Shown: piece after piece, positions 18,145 through 27,052 of the stretch | How positions within the stretch are numbered: position 1 is the first letter of the stretch | Layout: every line of letters begins with the position of its first letter | Source of the DNA: an uncultured Flavobacteriaceae bacterium | GTDB lineage: Bacteria > Bacteroidota > Bacteroidia > Flavobacteriales > Flavobacteriaceae | DNA length: 64,000 nucleotides | Direction: 5' to 3' | NCBI GenBank assembly: GCA_947487895.1 | Contig: CANKYF010000002.1 | Coordinates: 124,001 to 188,000, forward strand | The notes under the pieces: model-generated | Seen by the model: the letters and a program-made list of their open reading frames with translations, nothing else | What the model was told of the DNA's origin: nothing | Database searches by the model: none | Position numbers and translations under genes: made by a program

Positions 18145-19332
18145 ATGCAAACTATGAAACAACAACCTCAGTTTGTCTATATAGCCTTTGATGTCTTTCC
18201 TTCAAAAAAAGGTGCTGCAACACATATTAATCATTGTTTAAAGGCTTTACAGCAAACTTTTGATACTGGTTTATTAATTTGTTTAGGTAATGATGATATG
18301 CCTAAGTTTCAGTTTGATAACGAACGTAACATATATGTATACCGTTGGAAAGAAAAAATCATCAATTTTTTAGAGCGTACAGCAAAGTTTCAAAACGCTG
18401 TTTCAAAATTATTAGAATCAAGCTTGTGTGATGATGTTCAATTAATTCATTTTAGAGATATTTGGGGCGGTTTACCGGTAATACAATCAGCTAAAAACAT
18501 TAAAACAGTATTTGAAGTCAATGCCTTTAATCATATTGAATTACCAAACAGATACCCCAATATTAGTACTTCAGCAATTAATAAAATTAAAAATTTAGAG
18601 CTTTTTTGTATAAAAAACGCTGATACTATCATTACACCATCAAAAGTTACTAAACAGTTTATTACTCAGTTTGCGAGTATAGACTCAAACAAAATAAGTG
18701 TTGTTGCTAATGGTGTAACTATTTATAAATCAAAAGATATATCAGGAAATAACCTAAAGCCTCTCTCCTATATATTGTACTTTGGAGCTTTACAAAAATG
18801 GCAAGGTATAAAGACACTATTAAAAGCCTTAAAAGAGTTAGAAAACTCAAATATACGTTTAGTCCTCTGTTCTTCAGTACCAGAAAAAAGAACAGGAATC
18901 TATCAAGAATTGGCAGCATCTATTGGTGTAAGTCATAAAATTGATTGGTTGTTTGAGTTAGATAAAGAAAGTTTATCAAAAGTCATCTCAAATGCTATTC
19001 TAACCGTAGCACCGTTAGCTGCTTGTAATAGAAATATAGTTCAAGGGTGTAATCCTTTAAAAATATTAGAATCCTTAGCTTACGGAACTCCAGTTGTAGC
19101 AAGTAATTTACCTGTGGTTACAGAGATTATCACAGATAATATCACTGGTTTTTTAGTGCTTCCAGACAGGCCAGAACTTTTAGGTAGGAAAATAAAAGCC
19201 TTACTTGAGGAACCAGAAAAATTACAACGTGTAGGTCAAAACGGTAAAAATACCATAGAAAAAAATTATCTTTGGAAATACCAAGAAACTAAAATGATGA
19301 ATACCTATAAAACACTTTTAGAATATGCTTGA
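18145..19332 (+). CDS. GT4-type glycosyltransferase
   Basis: 395 residues, retaining GT-B glycosyltransferase of family 4. The N-terminal lobe has KKGAATHINHCLKAL; the nucleotide-sugar lobe has YILYFGALQKWQGIKTLLKAL. The E-x7-E acceptor signature appears in ILESLAYGTPVVASNLPVVTEII. There is no signal peptide, so it is cytosolic or membrane-associated. It is the first gene of a six-gene operon and overlaps the next gene by 8 bases. An in-frame ATG at 18154 is an alternative start. The sugar and acceptor are unknown. Confidence 0.9.
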   Translation: MQTMKQQPQFVYIAFDVFPSKKGAATHINHCLKALQQTFDTGLLICLGNDDMPKFQFDNERNIYVYRWKEKIINFLERTAKFQNAVSKLLESSLCDDVQLIHFRDIWGGLPVIQSAKNIKTVFEVNAFNHIELPNRYPNISTSAINKIKNLELFCIKNADTIITPSKVTKQFITQFASIDSNKISVVANGVTIYKSKDISGNNLKPLSYILYFGALQKWQGIKTLLKALKELENSNIRLVLCSSVPEKRTGIYQELAASIGVSHKIDWLFELDKESLSKVISNAILTVAPLAACNRNIVQGCNPLKILESLAYGTPVVASNLPVVTEIITDNITGFLVLPDRPELLGRKIKALLEEPEKLQRVGQNGKNTIEKNYLWKYQETKMMNTYKTLLEYA

Positions 19333-20212
19333 AAAAGCGCTTAAACAAGATGCACAACGTATTGGTAAAACTCAAAAGTTTAAAGCCAAACGTCCTATAG
19401 AATATTGGTTACTATTTTTAAAAATGAATGTGCTCCCCTACTCTAAATCCTCATTTAAATTTAAGCTTAAACATTTAGCATATTTAGTACCAATTATATT
19501 AATTATAGCACTTTTATTATTAGGTTATAGCTTTGATTCTATTGTTCCCATACTATTTGTGAGTGTTTTTTTTATGCTGTTTATCATCCCTATTTTAGGA
19601 TTATTTCAAAAACAAGCTTTTGTGCCCGTTGATGCATTTCAAGACTTGGCAAAATTTATAATTGCCGTTAAAGGCGATGTTCATAGAAATCTTATAAACC
19701 TAAGATTAGATTATAGCCCTATAGAAAACGAAAAGAACCTGCTAGATCCTAACAAAATTGGGATAAGGAAAAGAAAAGGCACCGTTTATAAGCCTTATAA
19801 ATTAGAGCGTTACCATACACAGTTTATTATGAAAGATGGAACAGTTTGCACTACTACTTTAAATCAAGTTTCTGTAAGAATTAAAACAACCAAAAGGCGT
19901 TCTAGTGGCAAGGTAAAAACAAAAACTAAACATAAACACAAGTTTTTTTATGCTTTAACTTTAAAACTCAATGCAACTAATTACACAGTGGTTAATGATA
20001 AAAAAGCCATTGAGTTATCTAACGACAAATACAACATTGCCATCGCCACTATAGATGCTTCTCATTTTGTTAAAATAAAGTACAAAACCAAACCAAGTGT
20101 TGTTTCATCTGTTTTAAGACCACAATTAAAACATACAAAATCTGCAGTTACAGAAATGATGAATTACTTAACCAGTAATCAAGTAATGACTTCTCAATTA
20201 ACACTTAAATAA
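19325..20212 (+). CDS. basic membrane protein of unknown function in the glycosyltransferase operon
   Basis: 295 residues, no family recognised. A very basic N-terminus (KTQKFKAKRPIEYW) precedes two adjacent membrane helices (about 49-68 and 72-92). A long soluble part rich in Lys/Arg and Thr follows (TTKRRSSGKVKTKTKHKHK at about 195-215), then a beta-rich C-terminus (KKAIELSNDKYNIAIATIDASHFVKIKYKTK). The soluble domain is probably cytoplasmic by the positive-inside rule. Coupled to the first glycosyltransferase by an 8-base overlap and 9 bases before the Cys-cluster gene, it may scaffold the pathway at the membrane. Confidence 0.75.
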   Translation: MLEKALKQDAQRIGKTQKFKAKRPIEYWLLFLKMNVLPYSKSSFKFKLKHLAYLVPIILIIALLLLGYSFDSIVPILFVSVFFMLFIIPILGLFQKQAFVPVDAFQDLAKFIIAVKGDVHRNLINLRLDYSPIENEKNLLDPNKIGIRKRKGTVYKPYKLERYHTQFIMKDGTVCTTTLNQVSVRIKTTKRRSSGKVKTKTKHKHKFFYALTLKLNATNYTVVNDKKAIELSNDKYNIAIATIDASHFVKIKYKTKPSVVSSVLRPQLKHTKSAVTEMMNYLTSNQVMTSQLTLK

Positions 20213-20221
20213 CACTTTAAT

Positions 20222-20641
20222 ATGAATTGCGAACAAAAATCTGGAGTGTTTTTAAATATAAGTTGTAATAATACAATTGAAGAAACATGCTCTAATTGCA
20301 AAAAAGAAGTATGTAAAACACATGCTTTTAAGTCTAAATTAAAAACCTATTGCGAAGATTGTTATTGGGAAAATTATTTTTATGTAATTGAAGATAAAGA
20401 CACCTATAGTAGCTATAATGATGTGTTTGTAGAAACAAGCAATTCCCCTACTGTATTTACCTCTAATGATGAAACACCTTCTCCAACAGGTTTTGAAGAT
20501 GGTTTTGGTGGCGGTAGTTTTGGAGGTGGAGGTGCAGGTGGTTCGTGGACAGAAGGCGAAATGCAGAGTTTAGCCGATGATACCAATAATGAGATTGGTG
20601 GAGGTTTATTAAGCTCAGATGATACATTTTTTTACAGCTAA
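20222..20641 (+). CDS. Cys/His-cluster protein with Gly-rich tail
   Basis: 139 residues, no named family recognised. The N-terminal 50 residues carry C3, C15, then C23-x2-C26-x4-C31-x2-H34-x9-C44-x2-C47, a B-box or treble-clef-like zinc-binding pattern. The rest is acidic and low-complexity, with a Gly-rich stretch (DGFGGGSFGGGGAGGSW at about 98-114). There is no signal peptide or membrane helix. It lies between a membrane protein and a glycosyltransferase with 7-9-base gaps, so it belongs to the same operon. A role as a small zinc-stabilised adaptor or as a modified substrate is only a guess. Confidence 0.75.
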   Translation: MNCEQKSGVFLNISCNNTIEETCSNCKKEVCKTHAFKSKLKTYCEDCYWENYFYVIEDKDTYSSYNDVFVETSNSPTVFTSNDETPSPTGFEDGFGGGSFGGGGAGGSWTEGEMQSLADDTNNEIGGGLLSSDDTFFYS

Positions 20642-20648
20642 TTATTAG

Positions 20649-21776
20649 ATGATGATTATTAGTTGGTTTACCGAAAATTACCCGCCTAATAAAGGTGGAA
20701 TGTCTAGAAGTTGCGATAGAATTATCTTTAATTTAAGAAAGCATCATACGGTTAATATTTACCATTTTACTAATAAATTTAAAGCTTTTGAAACGGTAGC
20801 ACAGCTTAATGGAAGCTATACTCCTATTCCTGTTTTTGAAGATAGCTCACATACTCTAAATACTTTATGGGCTTTTATAAATAACTGCGAAGAAGTAAAA
20901 AAAAGTGATGCTTTAGTTGCTTACGGAAGTCATTTATGCTTAAAAGGAATGCCACTTATAGCAAAATGGATAAAAAAACCTTTAATTACTTGCTTTAGAG
21001 GCAATGATTTTGATACAGCAATTTTTTCACAGAAAAAACAAGATGTTTTATATGCTATAGAGCATTCTTCAGCAATAGCAGCTGTTACAAAAGAAAAGGT
21101 GGATAGAATTAAAGCCTTACAATTAGATACGAATATTTTCTACACTCCCAACTCAATAGATTTAGAGCATTGGCAAGTTTTAAAATCTGATGTAGAACTT
21201 TCTGAAACCTATAAATCTAAAATCACCAGACCAGCTAATGCAAAAATTATAGGTTTAGTGGGATATTTAAAACAAAAAAAAGGTGTCGACTTTTTTCTTT
21301 CATGCTTAAAAAAGTCACCACTTTATAAGCAATGTCATTTACATTTTGTGGGAGATGTTGAGCCACATATAACGCTTCTTTTAGAAAAATTAAACATATC
21401 TTACTCCGTTACTAAACCAGAATCGCATACAGATTTAATGGCTAACTATTTAATGTGTGACGCTATAGCTATTCCATCAATTTATGATGGTATGCCCAAT
21501 GTTATTTTTGAAGCTGGCTCACTAAACATTCCCATTATCGCATCAAATGTTGGAGGAATTTCAGATATTTTAAATACTAATAATGCCTTTGTATTTAACG
21601 CGTTATCTGAGGCATCGTTGATAGAAAGTCTAAGAGACTTTAATGCATCTAGTTCAGATTCTATTCAGCAAAAAACAGTTAATTTAGAGTGTTTAATTAA
21701 GGAAAATTACACTCCTGAACATGAAACAGCAAACTACTTAAAAATTCTAGATAAAATCGATAACCATGAAAATTAA
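20649..21776 (+). CDS. GT4-type glycosyltransferase
   Basis: 375 residues, family 4 GT-B fold. The N-terminal loop ENYPPNKGGMSRSCDRI is typical of family 4 acceptor-side loops. The donor lobe starts IIGLVGYLKQKKGVDFFL, and [23 protein letters not shown] gives the conserved EAG...P.IAS..GG donor site. It is cytosolic, and overlaps the next (lipoprotein) gene by 11 bases. It is not a close paralogue of the first glycosyltransferase, so the two probably add different sugars. Confidence 0.88.
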   Translation: MMIISWFTENYPPNKGGMSRSCDRIIFNLRKHHTVNIYHFTNKFKAFETVAQLNGSYTPIPVFEDSSHTLNTLWAFINNCEEVKKSDALVAYGSHLCLKGMPLIAKWIKKPLITCFRGNDFDTAIFSQKKQDVLYAIEHSSAIAAVTKEKVDRIKALQLDTNIFYTPNSIDLEHWQVLKSDVELSETYKSKITRPANAKIIGLVGYLKQKKGVDFFLSCLKKSPLYKQCHLHFVGDVEPHITLLLEKLNISYSVTKPESHTDLMANYLMCDAIAIPSIYDGMPNVIFEAGSLNIPIIASNVGGISDILNTNNAFVFNALSEASLIESLRDFNASSSDSIQQKTVNLECLIKENYTPEHETANYLKILDKIDNHEN

Positions 21777-22332
21777 ATACCTTTTAAAACACACAGTAAG
21801 TGTTCTTGTTATATTAATTGTATTCTCTTGTAAAGAGAATTCTAATAAAACAAATACTGTTTCGGAAACATCAACAGTAACACCTTCAAATAGCAATAGT
21901 TCTGCGGAAGGCTACACGTCTAAAATGACAAAAGCCGATAAGAAAAAATATTATGATGCTAGTGGTAATACAGTTTTTGAAATTAAGTACAAGCCTGATG
22001 GTTTCAAACTAAGAACGGCATCATCACAATTACTTTGGAAGATAAAGTTTTATGATAATAAGTTAAAAATAAGTGATAATGAGGAAAATTTAAATCCGTT
22101 TGAGATTAAATTAACCGAAGCTAGCAAAGCTAAATTGGTGAAAAATGAGGCTATTATTGCAAGAACTTCTTATAATTTAGAAAAGAAAGAACAAGTACTA
22201 TCCTCTGAAAATGAATCTCCAGAGTTTTTTAATCAAAATTATTCACCAAGTCTTTTAGTATCAAAGATTCCTGATATTCCAAACAACCAAAAGCAAATCA
22301 TCATAAAAGAGTTAATCCTTAAAGGATATTAA
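21766..22332 (+). CDS. lipoprotein of unknown function in the glycosyltransferase operon
   Basis: 188 residues. The signal peptide ends in lipobox VIVFSCKE (Cys22), so it is lipid-anchored in the envelope. A Ser/Thr/Asn-rich linker (about 27-50) precedes a beta-rich domain (KYYDASGNTVFEIKYKPDGFKLRTASSQLLWKIKF). I recognise no family. Overlaps of 11 bases upstream and 1 base downstream (TAATG) tie it to two glycosyltransferase genes, so it may receive, export or monitor the glycan. That role is inferred from position only. Confidence 0.78.
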   Translation: MKIKYLLKHTVSVLVILIVFSCKENSNKTNTVSETSTVTPSNSNSSAEGYTSKMTKADKKKYYDASGNTVFEIKYKPDGFKLRTASSQLLWKIKFYDNKLKISDNEENLNPFEIKLTEASKAKLVKNEAIIARTSYNLEKKEQVLSSENESPEFFNQNYSPSLLVSKIPDIPNNQKQIIIKELILKGY

Positions 22333-23162
22333 TGCATGTATTTTATGCACAAGGTGGCGGATTAGGGCATTTAACACGAATTAACACGGTTGTAAACACC
22401 TATAAGATCCCTCAAAATGAGGTGGTTATAATGTCTCCATCTGTGTTTTCAAAGTATTTTGAATACCAATTCATTAAATTATCATGGAATGCTTCAGCTA
22501 ATCAATGGACAGAATCTTTACTTAACTATATAAAAAACAATAAAATAACTGCATTGTATATTGATGCCTTTCCCTTTGGTCTAAAGGGAGAACTAATTCC
22601 TGTTTATAAACAATATCCGCAACTAAACTACATTTATATTTCAAGAATTTTAAAATGGGAGTTTTATTTAAAAGCAGTATCTCCAACAATGCAGCCAGTA
22701 TTTTCAAAAACACTAATTTTAGAAAAACTGTATGATACGCATTTAAATTGGATAAAGCAGCAGTCTAAACAGTTAGAAAAAAGAGAACTAACCACTTATT
22801 CAGACCAAAAACCTGTAAGGTTTATAAAATCACCTTATATTATTATTGCGCACTCAGGAGGTAAAAGTGATGTGCAAAAACTATGTAAATTAGTCATTGA
22901 TAATGAAAATTTAGACGTTGATGTTTCCGTTATCGTTTTCACTCAAGTAGATTTAAAAATTAACCATCCCAAGTTTAAAGTATATACCAATTTATATCCT
23001 ATATCTCAATATTTTAAACATGCAGAAAAAATATATACTGGCTGTGGTTTTAATTCAATACAAGAACTAAAACAGTATAGAAACAAACATATTGTCATTC
23101 CTTTTGAGAAATTATTTGATGATCAATTTTTTAGGTCTCAGACTTTAAACTCCAAGGTTTAA
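22332..23162 (+). CDS. MurG-like GT-B glycosyltransferase, short
   Basis: 276 residues. The N-terminus MHVFYAQGGGLGHLTRIN is the Gly-rich acceptor loop of the MurG/UGT-like GT-B group (GGxGHxxR). The C-terminal lobe has YIIIAHSGGKSDVQKL and YTGCGFNSIQELKQYRNKHIVIPFE, equivalent to the donor-binding G..S..E....P. At 276 residues it is shorter than most relatives, which usually run past 300, and it ends soon after DDQFFRSQ, so the last helix may be missing. It is the last gene of the operon; a 106-base gap follows. Confidence 0.78.
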   Translation: MHVFYAQGGGLGHLTRINTVVNTYKIPQNEVVIMSPSVFSKYFEYQFIKLSWNASANQWTESLLNYIKNNKITALYIDAFPFGLKGELIPVYKQYPQLNYIYISRILKWEFYLKAVSPTMQPVFSKTLILEKLYDTHLNWIKQQSKQLEKRELTTYSDQKPVRFIKSPYIIIAHSGGKSDVQKLCKLVIDNENLDVDVSVIVFTQVDLKINHPKFKVYTNLYPISQYFKHAEKIYTGCGFNSIQELKQYRNKHIVIPFEKLFDDQFFRSQTLNSKV

Positions 23163-23268
23163 GCATTTAACAACTAGGTTTATGTTAAAAATATAATAAA
23201 CACTTCTGTTTTCTTTTTCAAATTAAAAAAAGAGAGTAACTTCGCTCGCCTTAAATTAGTTTAACGCC

Positions 23269-23889
23269 ATGAAACCTAAAACAAAACCCAAAACAGAGGG
23301 TAAATCACGTTTGCGTTTATTGCATCAGTATTACAGCTATACTGGTTTCTACGGTTTTGTTGGTAAAAGCGTGTTAAAAGCTCTACCATACATTATTATT
23401 GCTGTTATTGGTATTATTGTAGTTAACAATTTTTTTAACCTTAATGAAGCCTTAACTTCACTTACAGAAACACTTCCTATATATGGTGTGTTAATCTTCT
23501 TTTTTGTTTCTGAAACACTTTTAGGTTTAGTGCCTCCAGAATTATTTATTGCTTGGTCTGGAAAATTAGATAACCCGTGGCTATATCTAATGATTTTAGC
23601 TTTTTTATCTTATTTTGGTGGGCTTTTAAGCTATTATTTGGGTGTTGTAATCACTAGAATTCCTAAAGTACACAACTATTTGCAAAACAAAATGCAAAAG
23701 CAGCTTAAAAACTCTAAAAAATGGGGTGGCTTTTTAATTATTGTTGGTGCACTACTGCCACTACCCTTTTCAATTTCGTGTTTGGCAGCTGGTATTATTA
23801 ATTATCCATTTAAAGGGGTTGTATCTTATGGAAGCCTACGCATACTACGCTTTATTATTTATGGGTTGGTTATTTTCAATGTAGTTTAA
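23269..23889 (+). CDS. VTT-domain (DedA/YqaA-like) inner-membrane protein
   Basis: 206 residues with several membrane helices. The SNARE-associated/VTT pattern is seen in VSETLLGLVPPELFIAWSGK and the re-entrant GGLLSYYLG...GALLPLPFSISCLAAG segment. Family members move or flip lipids (DedA proteins act on undecaprenyl phosphate; YqaA-type are less known). The Lys-rich N-terminus (MKPKTKPKTEGKSRLR) is cytoplasmic. It ends directly against the convergent DUF4251 gene with no spacer. The separate position and 106-base gap suggest it is not part of the glycosyltransferase operon. Confidence 0.85.
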   Translation: MKPKTKPKTEGKSRLRLLHQYYSYTGFYGFVGKSVLKALPYIIIAVIGIIVVNNFFNLNEALTSLTETLPIYGVLIFFFVSETLLGLVPPELFIAWSGKLDNPWLYLMILAFLSYFGGLLSYYLGVVITRIPKVHNYLQNKMQKQLKNSKKWGGFLIIVGALLPLPFSISCLAAGIINYPFKGVVSYGSLRILRFIIYGLVIFNVV

Positions 23890-24420
23890 TTACTCAACAA
23901 CTACACCTCTATACGATATAAATGTTCTATGAGTACTATTAACACTTATATTGGTTTTTAAATTAGGGTATATATTAAGGTTAATTTGTAAGTTTTCTAT
24001 GTTATTATTTATTTCAAAATAATAATCATGTGTATTTCTTTTAGCGTTAAACGAATGCTTAAACTCTTTGGCTTTACCGTTAAATGATATCCCAATATCG
24101 TTAGGATTATAAGAACCACTTAATTGACGTTCACCATAATAAGGCAATTCTATTGATAAACTATCACCTATTATCCTGAAATAATTAGGAGTTCCAATCA
24201 AATTGATACTACCTGCATTACTTCCTATTGGTAGTAAATTAGTATTAGCTATCAAAGACGCATTTTGAGGATTGGCCCAATTAGCTTGAATTTTAATAGT
24301 ATCGCTTTTTACTATAGTATTTAAGTTTTCTAATTCAACTTCAGAAACTATTCTTTTTTCTGTACCACAACATATAAAAACCATGCATATTATTAGACAT
24401 ACAAAAACGTTTCTTACCAT
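23890..24420 (-). CDS. DUF4251-type lipoprotein
   Basis: 176 residues from the ATG at 24420 (a GTG one codon upstream is less likely). Signal peptide with lipobox ICMVFICCGTEK. The mature part fits DUF4251 proteins of Bacteroidota: IGDSLSIELPYYGERQL, then ISFNGKAKEFKH, and the C-terminal LNIYPNLKTNISVNSTHRTFISYRGVV. Function of the family is unknown. It is a single gene, transcribed toward the VTT gene. Confidence 0.8.
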   Translation of the reverse strand: MVRNVFVCLIICMVFICCGTEKRIVSEVELENLNTIVKSDTIKIQANWANPQNASLIANTNLLPIGSNAGSINLIGTPNYFRIIGDSLSIELPYYGERQLSGSYNPNDIGISFNGKAKEFKHSFNAKRNTHDYYFEINNNIENLQINLNIYPNLKTNISVNSTHRTFISYRGVVVE

Positions 24421-24538
24421 CACTTAATTTTTATTAGCGTAAAACATAATCTTTAATCAGTTTTATAAAATTACAACAAAATTGCCTTTATTAAAGTATT
24501 TTTGGACTATCTAGTGTATTTTTGAAAAAAATCAATGT

Positions 24539-24829
24539 ATGTTTTCCTTATTAAACATTTTTAGAATCGTGGCCTTCTTAGAAGGTGTATCTTATATATT
24601 ATTACTTTTCATTGCTACTCCAATAAAGTATTTATCAGGTGATCCGCAGTATGTAAAGCTTTTAGGCATGCCGCATGGTATACTTTTTATACTTTACATT
24701 ATTTTGGCGTTCATGATAAAACCTGAGCTTAAATGGACTAATAAGCAATTTGGAACTGTTCTTTTAGCGTCTATCATTCCTTTTGGAACGTTTTATATTG
24801 AAAGAAAGTATTTAAGAACAACAACATGA
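24539..24829 (+). CDS. DUF3817 domain membrane protein
   Basis: 96 residues, three membrane helices. The DUF3817 pattern is seen as FRIVAFLEGVSYILLLFIATPIKY...MPHGILFILYIILA and the C-terminal IPFGTFYIERKYLR. In many bacteria such proteins sit next to transporters or channels. Here it overlaps the MscS gene by 4 bases (ATGA), so the two are translationally coupled. Its function is not established. Confidence 0.85.
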   Translation: MFSLLNIFRIVAFLEGVSYILLLFIATPIKYLSGDPQYVKLLGMPHGILFILYIILAFMIKPELKWTNKQFGTVLLASIIPFGTFYIERKYLRTTT

Positions 24830-26097
24830 TCCAAGAAAGTACCGATGCTTTTGAATTAAAGTCGTTCATATTTAATAAATTAATCTTGAATGGTTTTACT
24901 GAAAACACCGCCAAATATTTAAACATGGTAGTGCTTCTACTAGCACTAATCATAGTTGTTTTTATAGTAGACTTTATCATTAGAAAGATTCTCCTGCAAA
25001 TGTTTACCAAGTTTGCACAAGTATCAAAATCTAATTTTGATGATTTATTGGTAAAAAATAAGGTACCAAGAAATGTAGCGCATATCATTCCGCTATTATT
25101 AGCTTTAGAGTTTATACCTGATGTATTTTATCACTTTGATAGTTTTGAAATAATTGTTGAAAAAGGCCTTCAAGTATTTGCTATAGTATTAACACTATGG
25201 ATTGTTAGAAGTTTACTTCATACCCTAAAAGATTTTCTTAAAACCTTACCAAGGTTAAAAGACAAACCAGTTGAAAGTTACATACAGGTATTCATGATTT
25301 TTGCTTGGGTAGCTGGTATTATGTCCGCCATTGCAGTGATTACTGGAATTCCGTTTTTAAAGTTTTTAACAGGATTAGGAGCAGCTTCCGCAGTTATTAT
25401 TTTAGTGTTTAGAGATACTATTTTAGGCTTTGTGGCTAGTATACAAGTATCTATTAATGATATGGTGCGTATTGGTGATTGGGTGACTTTTGAAAAGTTT
25501 GGTGCCGATGGAGATGTTACTGAAATCACTTTAGCCACCGTAAAAGTGCAAAATTTTGATAAAACCATTACTACGATACCAACCTATGCTCTAATTTCGG
25601 AATCTTTTAAGAATTGGCGTGGTATGACAAGCTCTGATGGACGACGTATTAAGCGTTCTGTGAGTATTAAAATGGATAGTGTTAAGTATTTAACTAACGA
25701 CGATATTGAAACCCTTAAAGGCATCCATTTAATTAAAGCCTATCTTAATAAAAGACAGTCTGATATAGAAACCTATAATTCATCTAATAATATAGATAAG
25801 TCTTTACCCTTAAACGGTAGAAATCTTACTAATATTGGAGTTTTTAGAAAGTATGTACAGGAATTTATTGAGCAGCATTCTGCCATTAATAAAGATATGA
25901 CGGTTATGGTACGACAGTTAGCTCCAACAAGTCAAGGATTACCCATAGAAATTTATGCATTTAGTAGTGATAAGCAATGGGCAAATTATGAATACATAAT
26001 AGCCGATATTTTTGATCATGTTATAGCCGCTATCCCCTACTTTAATTTAGAAATCTTTGAGTTACCTAGTAGTTCTAGTTTTACTTTACATCAGTAA
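24826..26097 (+). CDS. MscS-family mechanosensitive ion channel
   Basis: 423 residues, YbdG-like length. Five hydrophobic segments precede the pore helix and beta domain: FLTGLGAASAVIILVFRDTILGFVASIQVSINDMVRIGDWVTF is the diagnostic TM3 to beta-domain region. The C-terminal half is the cytoplasmic vestibule (TIPTYALISESFKNWRG, VMVRQLAPTSQGLPIEIYAF). It opens under membrane tension to release osmolytes. It is coupled to the DUF3817 gene. Confidence 0.93.
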   Translation: MIQESTDAFELKSFIFNKLILNGFTENTAKYLNMVVLLLALIIVVFIVDFIIRKILLQMFTKFAQVSKSNFDDLLVKNKVPRNVAHIIPLLLALEFIPDVFYHFDSFEIIVEKGLQVFAIVLTLWIVRSLLHTLKDFLKTLPRLKDKPVESYIQVFMIFAWVAGIMSAIAVITGIPFLKFLTGLGAASAVIILVFRDTILGFVASIQVSINDMVRIGDWVTFEKFGADGDVTEITLATVKVQNFDKTITTIPTYALISESFKNWRGMTSSDGRRIKRSVSIKMDSVKYLTNDDIETLKGIHLIKAYLNKRQSDIETYNSSNNIDKSLPLNGRNLTNIGVFRKYVQEFIEQHSAINKDMTVMVRQLAPTSQGLPIEIYAFSSDKQWANYEYIIADIFDHVIAAIPYFNLEIFELPSSSSFTLHQ

Positions 26098-26182
26098 AAT
26101 TGCTTTATTTGTAACCCTATAATCTATATATTTGCATTACTCCCTATAAAAATTTAACTAAAACTAGAATAAATACGTGTTT

Positions 26183-26851
26183 ATGAGATTTTTGTATTTA
26201 GGATTATTGATGTTATTCTGCTTTCAATCTAAAGCGCAAACTATCGATTTTGTTTTTACTAAAGAATTCAATGAATCAATTGTCTTAAAAGAAGGGAAAT
26301 CTCCCTATGTTTTTGAAATTTTATCTGAAGAACAAACGACAACAATTACAAAACCTGCATCTACCCGCTTGTCTCAATTCTATAAGAGAACTTTAGCATT
26401 TCAGAAAAAAGCAAAAAGTGATAGTGCTAAAATAGCTGAACTTAAAAAGGCCTCTAAGTATACTCCTGAGATCGCCAAAAAGTTAGACGAGACTGATGTT
26501 AATAACAGATTAAGCATTGCAAAACGAAGCCTTAAAAATGCCAAGAAATACGATACGGTACCAAGTACAATAATCCTTGAAAAGCATGATGTATTAAAAA
26601 TACGAAGGAGTGTTTTTAAACCTCAGAATGTTATAATAGGTGAATTTAAACGCTTAGGAGCATATTATGTTACTAAAAACATAGATGGTTATAATGAAAG
26701 AAGCTTAATTCCTGTTGCTGATGCTAAAAAAAGGAACTTAACAAAAGAGCACTTTTTGTTTGGTGATAAGTTTGAATTAATTCAAAATATTCAAACAGAA
26801 GTTATTTATATGGTATATCCTGATTTTTTAGAAAAATACCCAGCCCATTAA
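26183..26851 (+). CDS. secreted protein of unknown function
   Basis: 222 residues from the ATG at 26183; a GTG two codons upstream is not preferred. Signal peptide MRFLYLGLLMLFCFQSKAQ. The mature protein is Lys-rich and helical in the middle (about 70-125, FQKKAKSDSAKIAELKKA) and ends in a beta-rich part (VYPDFLEKYPAH). No family was recognised. It is isolated, 85 bases after MscS and 200 bases before the next gene. Confidence 0.7.
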   Translation: MRFLYLGLLMLFCFQSKAQTIDFVFTKEFNESIVLKEGKSPYVFEILSEEQTTTITKPASTRLSQFYKRTLAFQKKAKSDSAKIAELKKASKYTPEIAKKLDETDVNNRLSIAKRSLKNAKKYDTVPSTIILEKHDVLKIRRSVFKPQNVIIGEFKRLGAYYVTKNIDGYNERSLIPVADAKKRNLTKEHFLFGDKFELIQNIQTEVIYMVYPDFLEKYPAH

Positions 26852-27052
26852 TAAATAACACATTAGATACTAAATAGTTAAGAAGCAGTTAAAAATTTAA
26901 GCTCTAAACTTCAAATCAACTTTTTGCAATAACATACTTTAACATTATTCGTACTTTTTTATAACTTCTTAAAGAAATAATTACATTTCTGTTAACGGAA
27001 TTTAGTGTGGTCTAAAAGTAGTTTTACAACCTCAATTAAAAACAAACAGTAT

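Noticed and set aside
18145-23162. Capsule or O-antigen biosynthesis locus
   Set aside because: No Wzx, Wzy, Wza/Wzc, ABC exporter or sugar-nucleotide synthesis gene is present, only transferases and unknown proteins.
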